From: Chlorokybus atmophyticus
Lineage: Eukaryota > Streptophyta > Chlorokybophyceae > Chlorokybales > Chlorokybaceae
NCBI GenBank assembly: GCA_009103225.1
Contig: RHPI01002112.1
Coordinates: forward strand, 290,966 to 354,965
Direction of reading: 5' to 3'
Length of the DNA: 64,000 nucleotides
In this document: positions 1 through 11,664 of the stretch, one piece after another
Layout: every line of letters begins with the position of its first letter
Position numbering within the stretch: position 1 is the first letter of the stretch
Notes under the pieces: generated by a model
What the model saw: only the letters and a program-made list of their open reading frames with translations
Database searches by the model: none
What the model was told of the DNA's origin: nothing
Made by a program: the position numbers and the translations under genes

Positions 1-88
1 CCCGCCCTTTTCTTAGCCTACACTTACAGATGACAGAAGCGTGATACCGAAGGCAGCTTGACCCTGTCAGGAAGTATGGGTGTGTAGC

Positions 89-895
89 CTAAGGTACGAC
101 TCCCTTGTGTTCGGAGAGGTGGAGGCCGTAACGCAGGGTGGAGTTGGTGCTTCTGATGGGGACGGTAGAAAAGGTGTACTGGGAGGAGTTGGAAAGGCGC
201 AGTGGGATGGCTGCCGGAGTGCCATCGCCTTGGTACCAGCGCGGGCGAAAAAGGGCTTGCTCTGTCCAGGTGTTGATGGTGGTGCCGATGGGAAACAGTG
301 CCTCCATGCCAATGAGTACGTCAAACATTTCGCCGTCGGTTACCAGGCAGAAGACGCCAAGGACGGTGGTTTGTTCGCGCTGTAGTCCAGTAAAGCGCAG
401 GTTGACGCGCTGGCGGGTTTCCCCTCTGGTGCTCTGCACGACCCCTTGAGCGGTGCGAATCTCATGGGTCGCAGGGTTCAGGTCCTGAGTGCGGATGCCT
501 AAGCGTTCTGCGGCGCGTCTGCCCATGATGACAGGGTGTGCCCCGGTGTCGAACAGCACATGTCGTGGGGTCCAGGCGTGGTTGGCAAAGGTGACATGGC
601 CGAGGCGGTTGTTGACCATGCCTATGTTAGGTCGACAACGTCGACGGTCCAACATGCGTGGTGGCCCGTAAAGGTTCACGGGGGACTGTCCCGTGGGGGC
701 GATGGGCAAAATGTCGGCGAAGGCACCGAAGTTAGGGCAACCGACACGATGCGTGACCCACCCTGCTCGTTTGAGGGTGGTGGTGATCGTGGTGCAGAGC
801 TGGGCTGACCTGGGTCGTTCTCTAGTAGTGGACGGTATCTTGATGCCACGTCCATTGCCAGGCGAAGAGCTTCCGCAGTGATAGCGCGCTGCCAA
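89..895 (-). CDS. Retropepsin-like aspartic protease domain of the retroelement
   Basis: The segment around 480-560 reads VLFDTGAHPVIMG, matching the D-T/S-G catalytic triplet of retroviral-type aspartic proteases (catalytic Asp near base 550). About 75 residues later comes FDVLIGMEAL, the usual second conserved block (hydrophobic-hydrophobic-G) of retropepsins. The enzyme would act as a dimer to cut the element's polyprotein. The reliable frame probably starts near 800, not at the first Met, because the first 30 residues overlap a better frame. A stop at 89-91 ends the frame; polymerase domains are expected further left, beyond the window. Confidence 0.7.
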   Translation of the reverse strand: MAARYHCGSSSPGNGRGIKIPSTTRERPRSAQLCTTITTTLKRAGWVTHRVGCPNFGAFADILPIAPTGQSPVNLYGPPRMLDRRRCRPNIGMVNNRLGHVTFANHAWTPRHVLFDTGAHPVIMGRRAAERLGIRTQDLNPATHEIRTAQGVVQSTRGETRQRVNLRFTGLQREQTTVLGVFCLVTDGEMFDVLIGMEALFPIGTTINTWTEQALFRPRWYQGDGTPAAIPLRLSNSSQYTFSTVPIRSTNSTLRYGLHLSEHKGVVP

Positions 896-2250
896 TTATG
901 AGCCCGGTGGTCCCCGTAGGTGGCCACTGGCAGAATAGGGAGCAGCCGTACGTGCGCTGCTACCAAGTCCAGCTCTGCATCGGTGAGAGGGAGGACATAA
1001 TGGCTGTCCTGCAGGACTTGGTCGGGTATGCCGGTGCCTGCGAGAAGCTCTGTCTCCACCTGTAGGCGGAGGTCCCTGGTATCTGCATCGTCCAGGTGAA
1101 GCTGAGAGGAGTTCCGTATCTGCTCCTCGTCGCGCCGGTTCTCCCAGTGAAAGAGCCTGTGCACGTCAGTAAGGTGTCGTGTAGTAGCAGAGCTCCGCTC
1201 GTAGGCTGGCATAGTGGGTGGCAATGAGTCCCAGTAGTTCAGCGCCCGTTCCAGCAACTGGGGTAGCCTGACGGTAGCCAGATCCTCGCACCATGCTTTT
1301 GGGTTGACGAACAGCCGGGGGTCCAAAGAGTGGTTTCGTGTGGCCAACCATTGTAGGAGAATATCTAACTCGGGCTCCGCAATGCCGCGACCCAACGCCA
1401 CCACATCACCCAAAGGCCCTTCATGACGTGCCAGGTGGTATCGGAGCCGCTCCAGGCGTCTGCGAGTTTCCAACTGACGCTGGCCGGTGTGCTCGGCGTG
1501 ATGCTCCAGTACTGCGCCTGAGCCGAGGATGGCAAAAGCGACGAAGATGCCTCCCCTGCGCCAAGGCGAGTCACCCGAAGTTGGACTGGTCTGACCCTCC
1601 CCCCCCCCCAACACGGGGTGCGAGGGAGAGGCGCAGGGCATGCTGCGCGTCGCGCTCTGTGGAGTCGCGTGCAGGGGCGCCCTGTAGCAGCTGGCGCTGG
1701 CGAAGCAGCCACAGGAAACATCGGATGCGGATTGCATGTGTGGCCCAGTCTTCGGCCGCCACAGCAGGGTCCAGGCTAGCAGAATACTGTCGATGGTGAG
1801 TTGCGCGTGTAGGGCACAGCAGGGCTTCATGGAGGATCTTCCTTCTGTGGTGTGACGGGGGCCACCAAAGGGGATGGCAGGTAAACCATGGAGGACTGCC
1901 GGGTGCGCGCAGCGTCCTCGACAGGTGCGGGCGTGGGTTGAAGCGGCGTCGTCTGTGCGTGCGGTAACTCGAAGCCAGGCTCAGGCGCAACGAGCCAGGA
2001 ACTTTCACCTGGAAAGCGCTCCGAAGCGTTGCCTAAGGGTGAGCGAAGCTGGCTGAGGTGGTGCAGCCGTATGCATGCTCGGGCCCGAGCGCGTTCGCGT
2101 ACGTAGCGCATGGGAGGCTGCGTACCATCGTGAACGTCCTGCCAGATGGCTGTCAACTGATGCATTTGCATGCGGTAGTACTCGAGCTCCGGGGCGTTGC
2201 TGGGCAGGTTGCCCATGATTTGTTGCAAGCGTAGCGTCGGCAGGTGGCAG
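676..2250 (-). pseudogene. Retroelement polyprotein segment between Gag and protease, in three frames
   Basis: Between the Gag frame and the protease, protein-like sequence continues in successive frames: about 2250-1830 (containing QLTAIWQDVHDG), about 1860-1610 (containing DWATHAIRIRCFLWLLRQRQ), then about 1610-800 (containing LLQWLATRNHSLDPRLF). Each piece has even composition and no internal stop over its stretch, while the other frames there are low-complexity or stopped. The switch near 1605 lies on a run of eleven C. I do not recognise a domain. Either this is a decayed copy, or the sequence carries homopolymer errors; several programmed frameshifts are less likely. Confidence 0.5.
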
Positions 2251-5187
2251 GATAGGGGGTATATCAGCCTCGCGGGGAGACGATGGCGGCAACAGGGCCT
2301 TTGGGTGCTGTGCAGCGGCGCGAGCCTGTGCGCTAGGGCGAGGATCTTCCTCAAGTGGGGGCAAGGCGAAGGCTGCGGGTAACTGAGTTGTGGGTGCATC
2401 GAGGATGAACTCGTCTAGTGTGTCTCGTGTGGCCAGAGCGATCAGCCACCGCCGAGCAAGAAGGTGAAGACGTCCAGGAGGTTCGAAGGCGTTGTCCTGA
2501 CGAACAAGCATGCCTTCAAGGACGTCGCGAACGACGCGGTGTTCCTGGTCGCTCAGCGCGGCAAGACGTCGTCGCTGTCGGGCAGACAAATGGGCATTAA
2601 CGGGAACCAAGTGCACCTGTTGTCCCAACTCACGCACGAGGGTGGTGGTGAGCTGAGTGAGGCCAGCATGGTCGTCATCCGGCAGAACTGAGTCAGGGGG
2701 TGCGGCCAGCAATGGGTCCCCTTGCGTGTCGTCCAAAGCTTGCAAGGCCCAGCGTTCCACATTGTCTGGGGAGGCCCAAACCAACGGCCAGGGTGCTTCC
2801 TGTAGGCGGTAATTGAGCCTTCGCACGAACTCCTGACGCCGAGCGTGTGCAGTGGGGGCAGCTGCGCCGGCTCCTAGCAGCTGGCGTTCCAGAAGGAGAG
2901 TGGCCCAGGTGTCCTCGTAGCATGCCACCATGCGGCCCCAGCGATGTAGTGCACCGCCCTCGGTGTGAGTACGAGGGAAGACACGTAAGTGGATGGGACG
3001 AAGGGGTTGCAGAAATGCATTGTTGGGGAGCCAGGTGACGGACAGTTGAGCAAAAGATATGCGAAGCCGGCCCAGCTGTCGTGACCAGTTGGACTCCGCC
3101 AAGGTGCGTCGTCCCGCAGTGGTGTTGTCTGTCAACGACAACATCCAATAAAAGGCGCTGGCTAGTGTGGAAGGCGGAAGGTGATTTGGAAGCTGCCGCA
3201 ACAGGTCACGCAGAGGCGGATGGTCCTGGTCGTCCTCAGGGCGTGCGGCTTCGGTGAGCACATCGTCCACCAGTGCCGCAAGGTGTGTCCGAATCCATTC
3301 CCGCAGGGCTTCTGCCTCTAGAGGTGTTGAGGCGGCATTGAAGTAGGCGGCGGCAAGCTGGTGCACAAAGGCGGTGGTGTGGGACACCAGCTCTCCGACA
3401 TGCCGTGGCAGCTCCTGAGGTTGCGGTGGCATGTTGCCAAGCGGCAGTGGAAGGCGTCTTGCGAGTGTTTGCCAGCGAGCTTGCAGCTGTGCCCAGCGTC
3501 GAGCGTTGCCGGCCAGACCTCGCTCCAAGTCAGAGAGAGTGGGTGCCCGAGACGTGGTTACTTGTGAAGTGGAGCCGACACGTTGCCGTTGCGCGGGAGG
3601 CGAGGGTGACCGATTGGGTGGAGGAGTGGACCGGCGACCTGAACGGGTAGCGGTGCCAACGATCCTGTGAGATCGGGCTGAACACGCGGCGAGGTAGTCG
3701 CAGTTGAGGAGATCTTCCAGTTCATCGCGGCGGCTGCGAAGGTCCTCGATCTGAGCCTGGAGGTTGTTCTTTTCCCCCTGTAGGTCAGGTGCGCGAATGG
3801 CAGAGGCGACTTTGGCAGCGGTCTTGGCTCCTAGCTTGCCGTGGACGGGTGGGTTGGTCCTACCCTTGCCTTTGCCCCTGCTATCGGTGTTGCCGCCAAG
3901 GGGTGAGATGAAAGGTGCAGGCCTCAAGGCGGACTTCAGCTCGGGGTGAAGGGTGTAGCAGACGGATTCGACGTGACCGTCTATGTCGCAGTGGGTGCAG
4001 CGGACATTGGTGCGCTGTACAGGGCACTCCCGCATGATGTGGCCTTCTTTGCTGCATCGGTGGCAGACCACAGAGGTGCTCTCACCAGGACGGGTTACTG
4101 CGTGAGCAACGCGGAGGTGCCTGGCCGTGACGGTGGTAGGTGACGGCGTGGGCACGCTGCTGCGGCGCGAGAGGCCGCTGATCTCCAAGGCTGCCTGGAC
4201 CTGTACGATCTCCTCCTGCCAGTGCACAGCGCGCATGTAGGCCTGGTACAAGGTAAAGCGGGAGGTGCCACGAAGATCGGTCTTGATGTGTTCTTGAAGA
4301 GTGGAGTCAAGGTTCTCCACGTAAATGATGGCCAGGTGCTTGGGGTTTACCAGGGTTTGGCCGTCGATAGTGGTCTCGTCCACCAGCTTGACAACACGTT
4401 CGTACATCTGAACAGGGGTCTCCTTGGGTTTCCTCCTAAGGCGAACCAGTTCCTGTGCCTTCTCAGCAGTGTAAGAAGGGAAGCGCTGGTTGAGGTGTTG
4501 AACCAAGTCTGCCCACGGTGACAATCGTGGAAGGGACGTACGGTCATCTTCTCCAGCAGGTGGGTGACGTACCGAAGGGGTAGTGGCAGCTGACATGGAT
4601 GCCACCAGGGCGGTGGCGAAAGCGGTGGCTGCTTCAGTGCAACGTCGAGCGTAGTCCTCGTTAGACTCCTGCTCCAGCGCCGCGGGTGCCACGAAGGTGG
4701 TGTTGGTAGTGGTGCCGGAAGCACTACTGCTGGTGTCGCCCACCTCGCCTTGAACTGCCATTCCTGCTTGCGCCACGCGTAGCGGGATGCGTGAGCCCAG
4801 AGGTGACGCTCGAGGAGCGCCAAGGCTTTCAGCGGCGGAGATGAATGGCCCAAGCCCGGGGCTGGACCGAAGAAGACGCTCATCCTCGAGGAGGTCATGA
4901 GCGGTGGCAACTTCTTGCCAGACAGCTGCGGCGACGTCGTCAAGGTATTCTGCAGCCAGGATGAACTTCTGGTCATCGTCCCAGTTGAGGCCTGCACGAA
5001 GCTTGACTGGGAGGACGATGGCGCGGAAGCGATTAACCCATTCCCGCAGGGAGAGGGAGTTGGGAGCACTGGTGAAGCCAGCTTCCTGGTGTTGCTGCCG
5101 TTGGCGACAGGGTTGATGCGGTTGACAGATGTAGTTGCCATGTCTCCTTCGCTGTCGGAACTGAAGTCGCTGTAGGAAGGGAGACAA
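2005..5187 (-). CDS. Gag-like polyprotein with two CCHC zinc knuckles
   Basis: An open frame of 1060 codons. The N-terminal third resembles a retroelement capsid region (a segment reading LREWVNRFRAIVLPV, then many acidic and aromatic residues). Two CX2CX4HX4C zinc knuckles lie in tandem at about 3965-4070 and are the expected nucleic-acid-binding part of Gag. A short heptad-like stretch follows (about 3720-3775), then a Pro/Ser-rich linker and about 450 residues of helical, Arg/Leu-rich sequence with no family I recognise. The likely true N-terminus is in another frame, starting at 5360 (MRLRSQGLGW), and joins near 5100. The last part of this frame (below about 2250) is probably not the real protein, because a better coding frame exists there. 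Confidence 0.75.
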   Translation of the reverse strand: MSPFLQRLQFRQRRRHGNYICQPHQPCRQRQQHQEAGFTSAPNSLSLREWVNRFRAIVLPVKLRAGLNWDDDQKFILAAEYLDDVAAAVWQEVATAHDLLEDERLLRSSPGLGPFISAAESLGAPRASPLGSRIPLRVAQAGMAVQGEVGDTSSSASGTTTNTTFVAPAALEQESNEDYARRCTEAATAFATALVASMSAATTPSVRHPPAGEDDRTSLPRLSPWADLVQHLNQRFPSYTAEKAQELVRLRRKPKETPVQMYERVVKLVDETTIDGQTLVNPKHLAIIYVENLDSTLQEHIKTDLRGTSRFTLYQAYMRAVHWQEEIVQVQAALEISGLSRRSSVPTPSPTTVTARHLRVAHAVTRPGESTSVVCHRCSKEGHIMRECPVQRTNVRCTHCDIDGHVESVCYTLHPELKSALRPAPFISPLGGNTDSRGKGKGRTNPPVHGKLGAKTAAKVASAIRAPDLQGEKNNLQAQIEDLRSRRDELEDLLNCDYLAACSARSHRIVGTATRSGRRSTPPPNRSPSPPAQRQRVGSTSQVTTSRAPTLSDLERGLAGNARRWAQLQARWQTLARRLPLPLGNMPPQPQELPRHVGELVSHTTAFVHQLAAAYFNAASTPLEAEALREWIRTHLAALVDDVLTEAARPEDDQDHPPLRDLLRQLPNHLPPSTLASAFYWMLSLTDNTTAGRRTLAESNWSRQLGRLRISFAQLSVTWLPNNAFLQPLRPIHLRVFPRTHTEGGALHRWGRMVACYEDTWATLLLERQLLGAGAAAPTAHARRQEFVRRLNYRLQEAPWPLVWASPDNVERWALQALDDTQGDPLLAAPPDSVLPDDDHAGLTQLTTTLVRELGQQVHLVPVNAHLSARQRRRLAALSDQEHRVVRDVLEGMLVRQDNAFEPPGRLHLLARRWLIALATRDTLDEFILDAPTTQLPAAFALPPLEEDPRPSAQARAAAQHPKALLPPSSPREADIPPILPPADATLATNHGQPAQQRPGARVLPHANASVDSHLAGRSRWYAASHALRTRTRSGPSMHTAAPPQPASLTLRQRFGALSR

Positions 5188-5360
5188 TTGTCTGAGGAAG
5201 GAGGCGCCGCGCCGTCGATGGTGCTCGTCTCCTCAGATGGTTCAGGGGAAGATTCCGGGGCTGTGTACGTCACAGGAGTGATGGGGTCAGCCCGCCTCGA
5301 CCCTCTGAACGTCCTAGCTCGTCGCGCTCCCCAGCCAAGTCCTTGACTCCTTAGACGCAT

Positions 5361-8300
5361 GCACCTACACGCGAGAAAAGCACGAACGAGGCAAAACCCA
5401 GCGAGAGCACACTCTGGGCGGTGACTAGATGTTGTGGGGGAAGTCGCAAGTCAACAAGCTCCACATAGGGGATGGCTTGAGAAATGCACACAGCAGTCAC
5501 ACTATGCACTCGTGGTATGTTTTAGCTAAGTGAAATGAGTTTACACGCTGCAAGCTCCAGGCACACATGTACGAGCAGGCACAGTTGCGACAACATTGGC
5601 TGACCGCTGTGCGCGAGCAATGTGGCAGCAATGGAGGAGATGCGGTATGCAGGCAGCAGACGCGGTGACCACAACCACAATAACAAACACCTACACCTTT
5701 GAAGAGCTTTAGCAAAGTCAAGTCTGAGCAGTGGTCTGCCAAGGCAGGGTGCCCACTAGTAACACACAACCCACAACTGGTGCTAAGCAACACAACCTAG
5801 TCGCACTACTTCTACGTGGTCAGCTGGTCAGTTTCCGGCAGTGTCACCGCCGCTTCGGCTCCAGTCCATTCACTTGCGACTTCCCGCCGACGCGTCCTGC
5901 GGGGAGTCCCTTTTGTAGTTGTCGGCACTGCCATAGACCCTGGGTCTTGATTGGCGGAGGTCGCCGCTGGCAGTCGACGCGGCCCGCCGCTATAGATGGC
6001 GGCGGCGGATTAGATGAGGCCAGGGTTGGCACGCGGCGCGCTTTGAAGGGTAGTCCGGAGTACTTGGTGATAGCGGCTGCCTCGAGTGGATCGGTGGATC
6101 CGGATGTCGATGAGGCAAACTGCTGCTTGAGGGGCTGTGCGAGGGGGAAGGGCGTGCCGAGGGCTGCTAGTGCGACATGTATGGTGATCATGGGGCAACT
6201 GTGAGCTGTTCATGGCACTTTATGTCAGTGTAACAACTGGTTATCTATTGAATGTGTGCCATTGTATGTCTGCTACAGACAGCAGTAAGCTGTTGATGGC
6301 AACCTGTATTGTCATGTGTTGAACACTCCCAACAGTTTTAAATTAATATTTGGTTAAACTTGTTTGCCTATGAATATGACCTTGTGTCCATGTTGATGCC
6401 TCCGAGGTAATAGGCCTTGGTTAGATACTCCCGAGGTGGAGTTCAATGATCCCTATGTCGGAAAGTGGCATGTCACAGATCAGCGCACATTGACAAGGCC
6501 TTGTTGGCCTTGAACACCGTGTGCCAGGTCCGGGAGCGACATGTGGTATAAAGCTAAGTTGCAACCTTATGTGGGGATCAATGCATCACTGTGTGTGTCT
6601 TGACCTTGCGAGAGGGCCACTTGTGCGTGGGGTGCCTGGCTAGTAGCTGTTGAAGGGGCTCTCATCCCTTGTGGGGTGTGCTAGCGTATGTGTGTGTGCG
6701 CGCCACTTTAGGTGCATGCGTGTGTGTGTGCCTGCGGCTAAAGCTGAGTGGAGGGGCGTGTGGTTATCCTTCTTTCGTGTGAGTACTTGGCGTGGAAAGG
6801 TGTTTCGAATGTGGGTGTCCTCTCCTTCCAGTGGTGCAATAACCCTCATGTAAGGTGGTGCGCCGATGGTGGCTAGTGGGTCTTCCATCCATAATGTGTC
6901 CCAAGTCCTTATGCTTGTGCATATGTTGCCAAGCCAACCAGCAAGTAAGTAGGTGTGGAAACGTCACAAATGCACACTTACCGATGACTTGTCAACCTTG
7001 CCGTCTACGCCCTTTCCATGTTGTTACATTAATGTCATGATAGGCTGTCATTGCATGTTGTGCAAGCCATACGCAACGATCGCATCCATCACATACTCAC
7101 ATGACATGAGTATGTGACGGGATTGTGGCAGCGCTAAAGCATAAATGTGGAGATTAAGTAGATTTTGGCCCCAGAGCAGGCGTACACCCTGCTCTGTTTG
7201 GCCAATGTTTGATCGAAGTGATTCCTGACAGTTGCATACACATCATATTGGCTCACGCATACGTACATACACCAATAGCCGTTAAGTTATTAAGCATAAA
7301 CAATAAGCTTATTCAGATGCCTGAGAGGCGCAATTGAAATTGCTTTGAGTTGAGTTGAGTCGAGTCGAGTTTGGAGAATGACAATGAAGTATGTGCGAGG
7401 TGGAAGAGGCGCTTAAAACTTGGCCTATGGCTCATTGAGCGAGCTAGGGATTAAAGGGTATCACGCTTGCTGTTAAGGGGAAAGGCCGCGCGCACGCTGA
7501 GCTGCCTCTCCCAAGCCGATCAAGCGTGAGAGAGGCAGTGTTAAGGGAGAGAAAGATGCTGCATTGAAATTTAAATGAGTTCAAGAGACAAAGGCAGCAT
7601 TGGAGCTGAAGCTCGATTTGTTGATGAATAAACGATCTCTACTCGTAATCAGAGACTTGCGAGTTAGCAAGATCGCTCTCACAGATATGCGATATTGGTA
7701 AACCTACTTCCGTTGTCGTACCATATATCTCAGTACTCGTGTTGGCAAAGCACGCTAAGTGAGGTGATCCAACTTGACCACATCGTCCCTTACCAAAAGC
7801 CCTACCCTCAGCCTTTCTTGCCACCGGCGCCACAATCACAATTTTCAAGGTTGATAAGGCAGTGAAGAAAAACAAGTGACAAAAACATTGTCACTTAATG
7901 TCTTTCAAGAGCGTACGTGCTACTTGTAGATTGAATATCTTTAATACAGATTTTTCAGATATATGGAATAAGCGGATTTTTGGCGTACAGTGCGAACACT
8001 TGCGTGTTATTGTTGTTCAAATTGCACACTCAACGCAAATTTGTGCATCTGCCTATCCCTACTCTTGACCACTATAACGTTAACAATTGTAGGCATTACG
8101 AAGCATAATAGCACAATTCTTTCACCTCCCATGCAGAGGGAAGGACATTAAGTCGCAACGAAGCGGTGCCCGTGAGAGGGCTAGGCACAGCTTCAAAAGA
8201 ATTGGGACACATCACGATAAAGCCCAATATGCGCTATACAACCACCACCTCGTGCTCTTGCTTCTAGCACTGCCATAGGGTCTAGGCGCCACCCGCTGTC

Positions 8301-8557
8301 GCACGTGAGCGCACATATTGAAGCAACCAAGACCAGCTCTCTTTGGTGTCAATACCTACGTATATGCTTTACTAGATTACTTACACACCATCAATGCTTT
8401 GTCTATCTAAAGCAAGCTGGCAAACCAAAAGATTTTCTACAGGCTGGCAGGGTAGATGCAGCCAACCCACTACAAACCCCGATATCTGCTCGAGACTGTT
8501 CGGTGTAGTACTTGACGCACACCGTCTCAGAGTGAGGTATGCCAATTATCTTCTCTT
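5361..8557. other. Gene-poor spacer upstream of the retroelement
   Basis: I see no convincing gene in this 3.2 kb stretch; open frames on both strands are short and unlike known proteins. It may contain the 5' leader and LTR of the retroelement, but no second LTR copy is available for comparison. It holds a GAGTT/GAGTC microsatellite at about 7345-7371, a hairpin at 7090-7116, and a shorter inverted repeat (CTGCCTCTC / GAGAGGCAG) near 7501-7536. Confidence 0.6.
7090..7116. repeat. Hairpin, perfect 10-bp arms
   Basis: Arms CACATACTCA and TGAGTATGTG flank a 7-nt spacer. There is no U-tract or gene end nearby to suggest a terminator. Confidence 0.7.
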
Positions 8558-11500
8558 CTACGTTTCCGCGCATAGTACGATCTCTACTGACCCATGGGTC
8601 TCATTGCCAAGGTGCTTGCGCACGTCAACCGCATCCTCCCGCACAAAGCTACCACCCCCGCCGCCTCCTTTGCCACCACCACCGCCACTATAACCTCCGC
8701 CGCCGCCACCGCCCTTCAACCCGCGGCCACCACCACCACCAAACCCTCCGCATTCACCTCCGGCAGCACCACCAGCCATAAAGGACCGCGCGCCGCTACC
8801 CTCCCCTGTTACAGCAACCAACAACTGTGTCAACTGCCTGTTGGCTACTCCTTATTGTCTCGCATTTGTGAACACGTTGCTGTGATTGGGTAGTACAGCA
8901 CAGCGTGTCACAACAGAGCAAAACATGTGTGCAGCGGGTGCTATGCACACATGAAAGAGTTGGCAAGGTCACCTGAATCATGGTTGCTATGGAAGTAGCC
9001 GCCGCCACCACCACCGCCACCGAAACTGTGTGCAGTGCTTCCAGCACCCCCTCTCCTGCCGCCTTCGCCATGGGTGCCGGAGTCTACGCATGTCCCATTT
9101 TCATCCAGCGAGGCATCTGTGCCATCTGGAAGGGGGCAAAGCTATCAGACAGAACAACACATGTACCAGCCAAGAGGTTCATCACTTGAACTAATATACT
9201 ACTGCTGCTGTAACACTTGATCACAATACCTGGATCATTCGGTTGACCTCGTGTCCCACCACCTCCTCCGGCAACTATCAACGGGTTCTGCTTGCCATTG
9301 ATAGAAACAAACGTGCCACCACCTCCTCCAGAGTCCCCACCCTTGCTCTTGGTGGACATACCACCACTGCCATGAGCACGCAGTCAGCCTTGAGCTACTA
9401 TTGTAACCATGCAATAAAGACACGTGCATGCAACCAACAGTCACCTGAGTATTTCCAGACGGTCCCCTTTTTTCAGCCTGAAGCAACCAGAGATAATGGC
9501 CCCTCTTCCACCTCTCCTGTGCTCCCCATCCGCCGCCTTCGCCCCCCTCGCTGTAATCCTGTACAACCCGTTGTAGGGTACAGTGAACTCTTCAATGTGC
9601 CCGCAGTGCTCAAACATTTGTCTAACGCTGTCCGCGCCTCGCGGGATGAACCTCCTGCCGGTTGCTTCTACTGTGGCCGGATTGGCTAAGTACATGAACA
9701 CTTCCAGGAGATGCTCGTTGAATGCTGGGCACTTTGTCGCGACGGGGTGGCGAGCGATGGCTGCCAAATCTGCTGCGTCTATCACCGGCCACCGTATGAG
9801 GCGAAATATGTCCTCAAGATGGATCTCTCTACCTGCATCTGCCTCTACCCAACACATCACAGCCTGCATGTGGAAGTAGTCAGCAAAGTAAGCCAGCATT
9901 CATCTGCACACAGTTTGAATAACCAACACGCTGCCTTACCTGGAACGCATCCAACTCTAGTTCTACGTTCAAATCATCTCGCGACAAGATGTGCTTTACA
10001 TGCTCCACTCCAAGCCGCAAGAAGCCTTCGCTGGCTGCCACAGTGTCAAAAGAGCTCACAATGTGCAAAAGACACTCCTGCTCTAGGTCCTTCATGCCAT
10101 AGTACGTGGCCTTTATAAGAAGGTCGCAGCAAGTTTTGTCATTGACAGCGCTCGCCAAATAGCTGTCGCAGAACGCCACCAATCTGTCAACCTGCAGATC
10201 ATGATTATTCAAGGTTAATGTCCAATCCGTGTGCAGCTGGTTGAGGAAGTTGTGACGATGCATGGCGACACCGAGGTCTGGAACGCATAATCACTCAGCA
10301 CCAGCAGCAAATCTTGGTGTCAGTGATGGGTTGCAAGCTCTGGCGCTGATATGTAACTCACCACGGCCAGAGCTAGTATAGACCATTTTTGGCTGTTTAT
10401 CATGTCGTACCTGAAGTCGGTCAGCAATCACTCGCACATCTACAGCACTCTCAGCTGGCACGGCTAACTGTCCACTGTACATAAACTGCAGAACGGCAAC
10501 AAACGCAGCAGCGTCCATGTCTTTTAGTTCAACTTCTCCAACTTCTGCTTCTCTCATACCACTGCGACATGCCTAATATGAGGTTGTTGCCATGTGCAGT
10601 AATGATCTTTGGCAGTGACACCTAACAGGCGCACTTTGAACAAGGGAATATTTACCTTTGGAACATGCAGCGGAAGACATCACTGTGCATCATCAGAATG
10701 GCTTTGTGTGCTTGGAACCGCTCTCCGTCAACTATAATAGTTGTGTCACTGCACAAAGGATCCTGTACTGCACAGCGTTAGTACCAGTACGGGCACAATC
10801 TACCAATACCGCAGGGGGAGGGGGGGGGGAGCACCCCAAATTATGGCACATTACTCGGCCACCATGACACTACGGAGCTGTGACAACGATGGAGCTGTGA
10901 GCTTGACCACACAAAACGGGTCTAGTTAGAATAGACCGATGCACAACAGCCACAAACTTCAGCCTTGTTGATGAATGAGTAGTTCAAAGATGGGCAGGTG
11001 GCAATGTGCAATGCAAAACAGTGCCATCAAGCTGTGATTCAACAACAAGGGTCAAAGTGGAGCAAATTGATGTACAGTTGACAGCTACTCAGTTTTGACT
11101 GATCACTGAATTGAAGCACGGATGGGCGAGAGCCCGTGCAAGCCAAGCTGCTCTGGCCAGCGCACTGTGTGCAATCCGGGTAAGTCTGCACTTGTTGCAC
11201 AGAGCGCATACACAACGCAGCAGACAGATTGGCAGCTGTCAGTCCCAGCAATGGACATCAAGCGATCGCCTGCGCAGCCTACTGCAATGGCGAAGTGTTC
11301 AATCCTGCTATGCAAACACTCCTTGCTATGTGACTGTGGTGGCAGCTGAACTGTTCTCATACAACTTCAGGTAACCAGCTAACTGATAACTGCTCTACAC
11401 GCTTTTGACAGCGCACTGCCGCACGAGAGCAAACACTGTCATAGTCGTTCGACATCAGGCTGAAATGCTCATTCACAGCACTGTCGCACACATGCCTTGA

Positions 11501-11664
11501 AGCACATAATGCCCTTCTTAACTGCATACCTCAAGCAGCTTGCTCAACCTAGAGAGGACATAATCAGGGTCGTAGAGCGAAGCCGTGTGAGGAGACCCGC
11601 CCATCTCCCTCATGGAATGCGAGAGACTCTTGCGCAGGTTCGCAGAGGCTCCCCAAGCCGCCAT
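8558..11664 (-). CDS. BTB/POZ-BACK protein with C-terminal ALK-type glycine-rich domain
   Basis: Eight exons give 578 residues with all phases closing: 11664-11530, 10762-10656, 10561-10362, 10277-9940, 9863-9445, 9366-9230, 9125-8973, 8805-8558. Exons 1-3 encode a BTB domain (LLEDPLCSDTTIIVDGERF, then FVAVLQFMYSGQL), the usual cullin-3/dimerisation module. Exons 4-5 encode a BACK helix bundle. From the end of exon 5 the sequence reads FTVPYNGLYRITARGA and becomes very Gly-rich with interspersed FVSINGK and LIVAGGGGG. This resembles the glycine-rich domain (Pfam Gly_rich family) next to ALK/LTK kinases. The likely role is a substrate adaptor of a CUL3 ubiquitin ligase; the Gly-rich part may bind partners. 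The donor of exon 3 was chosen at GTGAGT (10361) because the nearer GT at 10410 breaks the frame, so the residues after LQVRHDK are less certain. Confidence 0.85.

Larger units (their letters stand above)
1..5360 (-). mobile_element. Partial LTR-type retroelement (gag-protease part), frame-broken
   Basis: The minus strand carries a Gag-like protein with two CCHC zinc knuckles followed by an aspartic protease. This is the gag-pro order of Ty3/gypsy-type and related retroelements. Reverse transcriptase, RNase H and integrase would lie to the left, outside the window. The coding path changes frame at least five times (near 5100, 2250, 1860, 1610 and 800), and one change falls on an 11-base C homopolymer near 1605. 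I could not find a terminal repeat pair, primer-binding site or polypurine tract, so the right boundary is unknown; 5360 is only the first in-frame Met. Family assignment beyond 'gag-pro retroelement' is inference. Confidence 0.8.
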
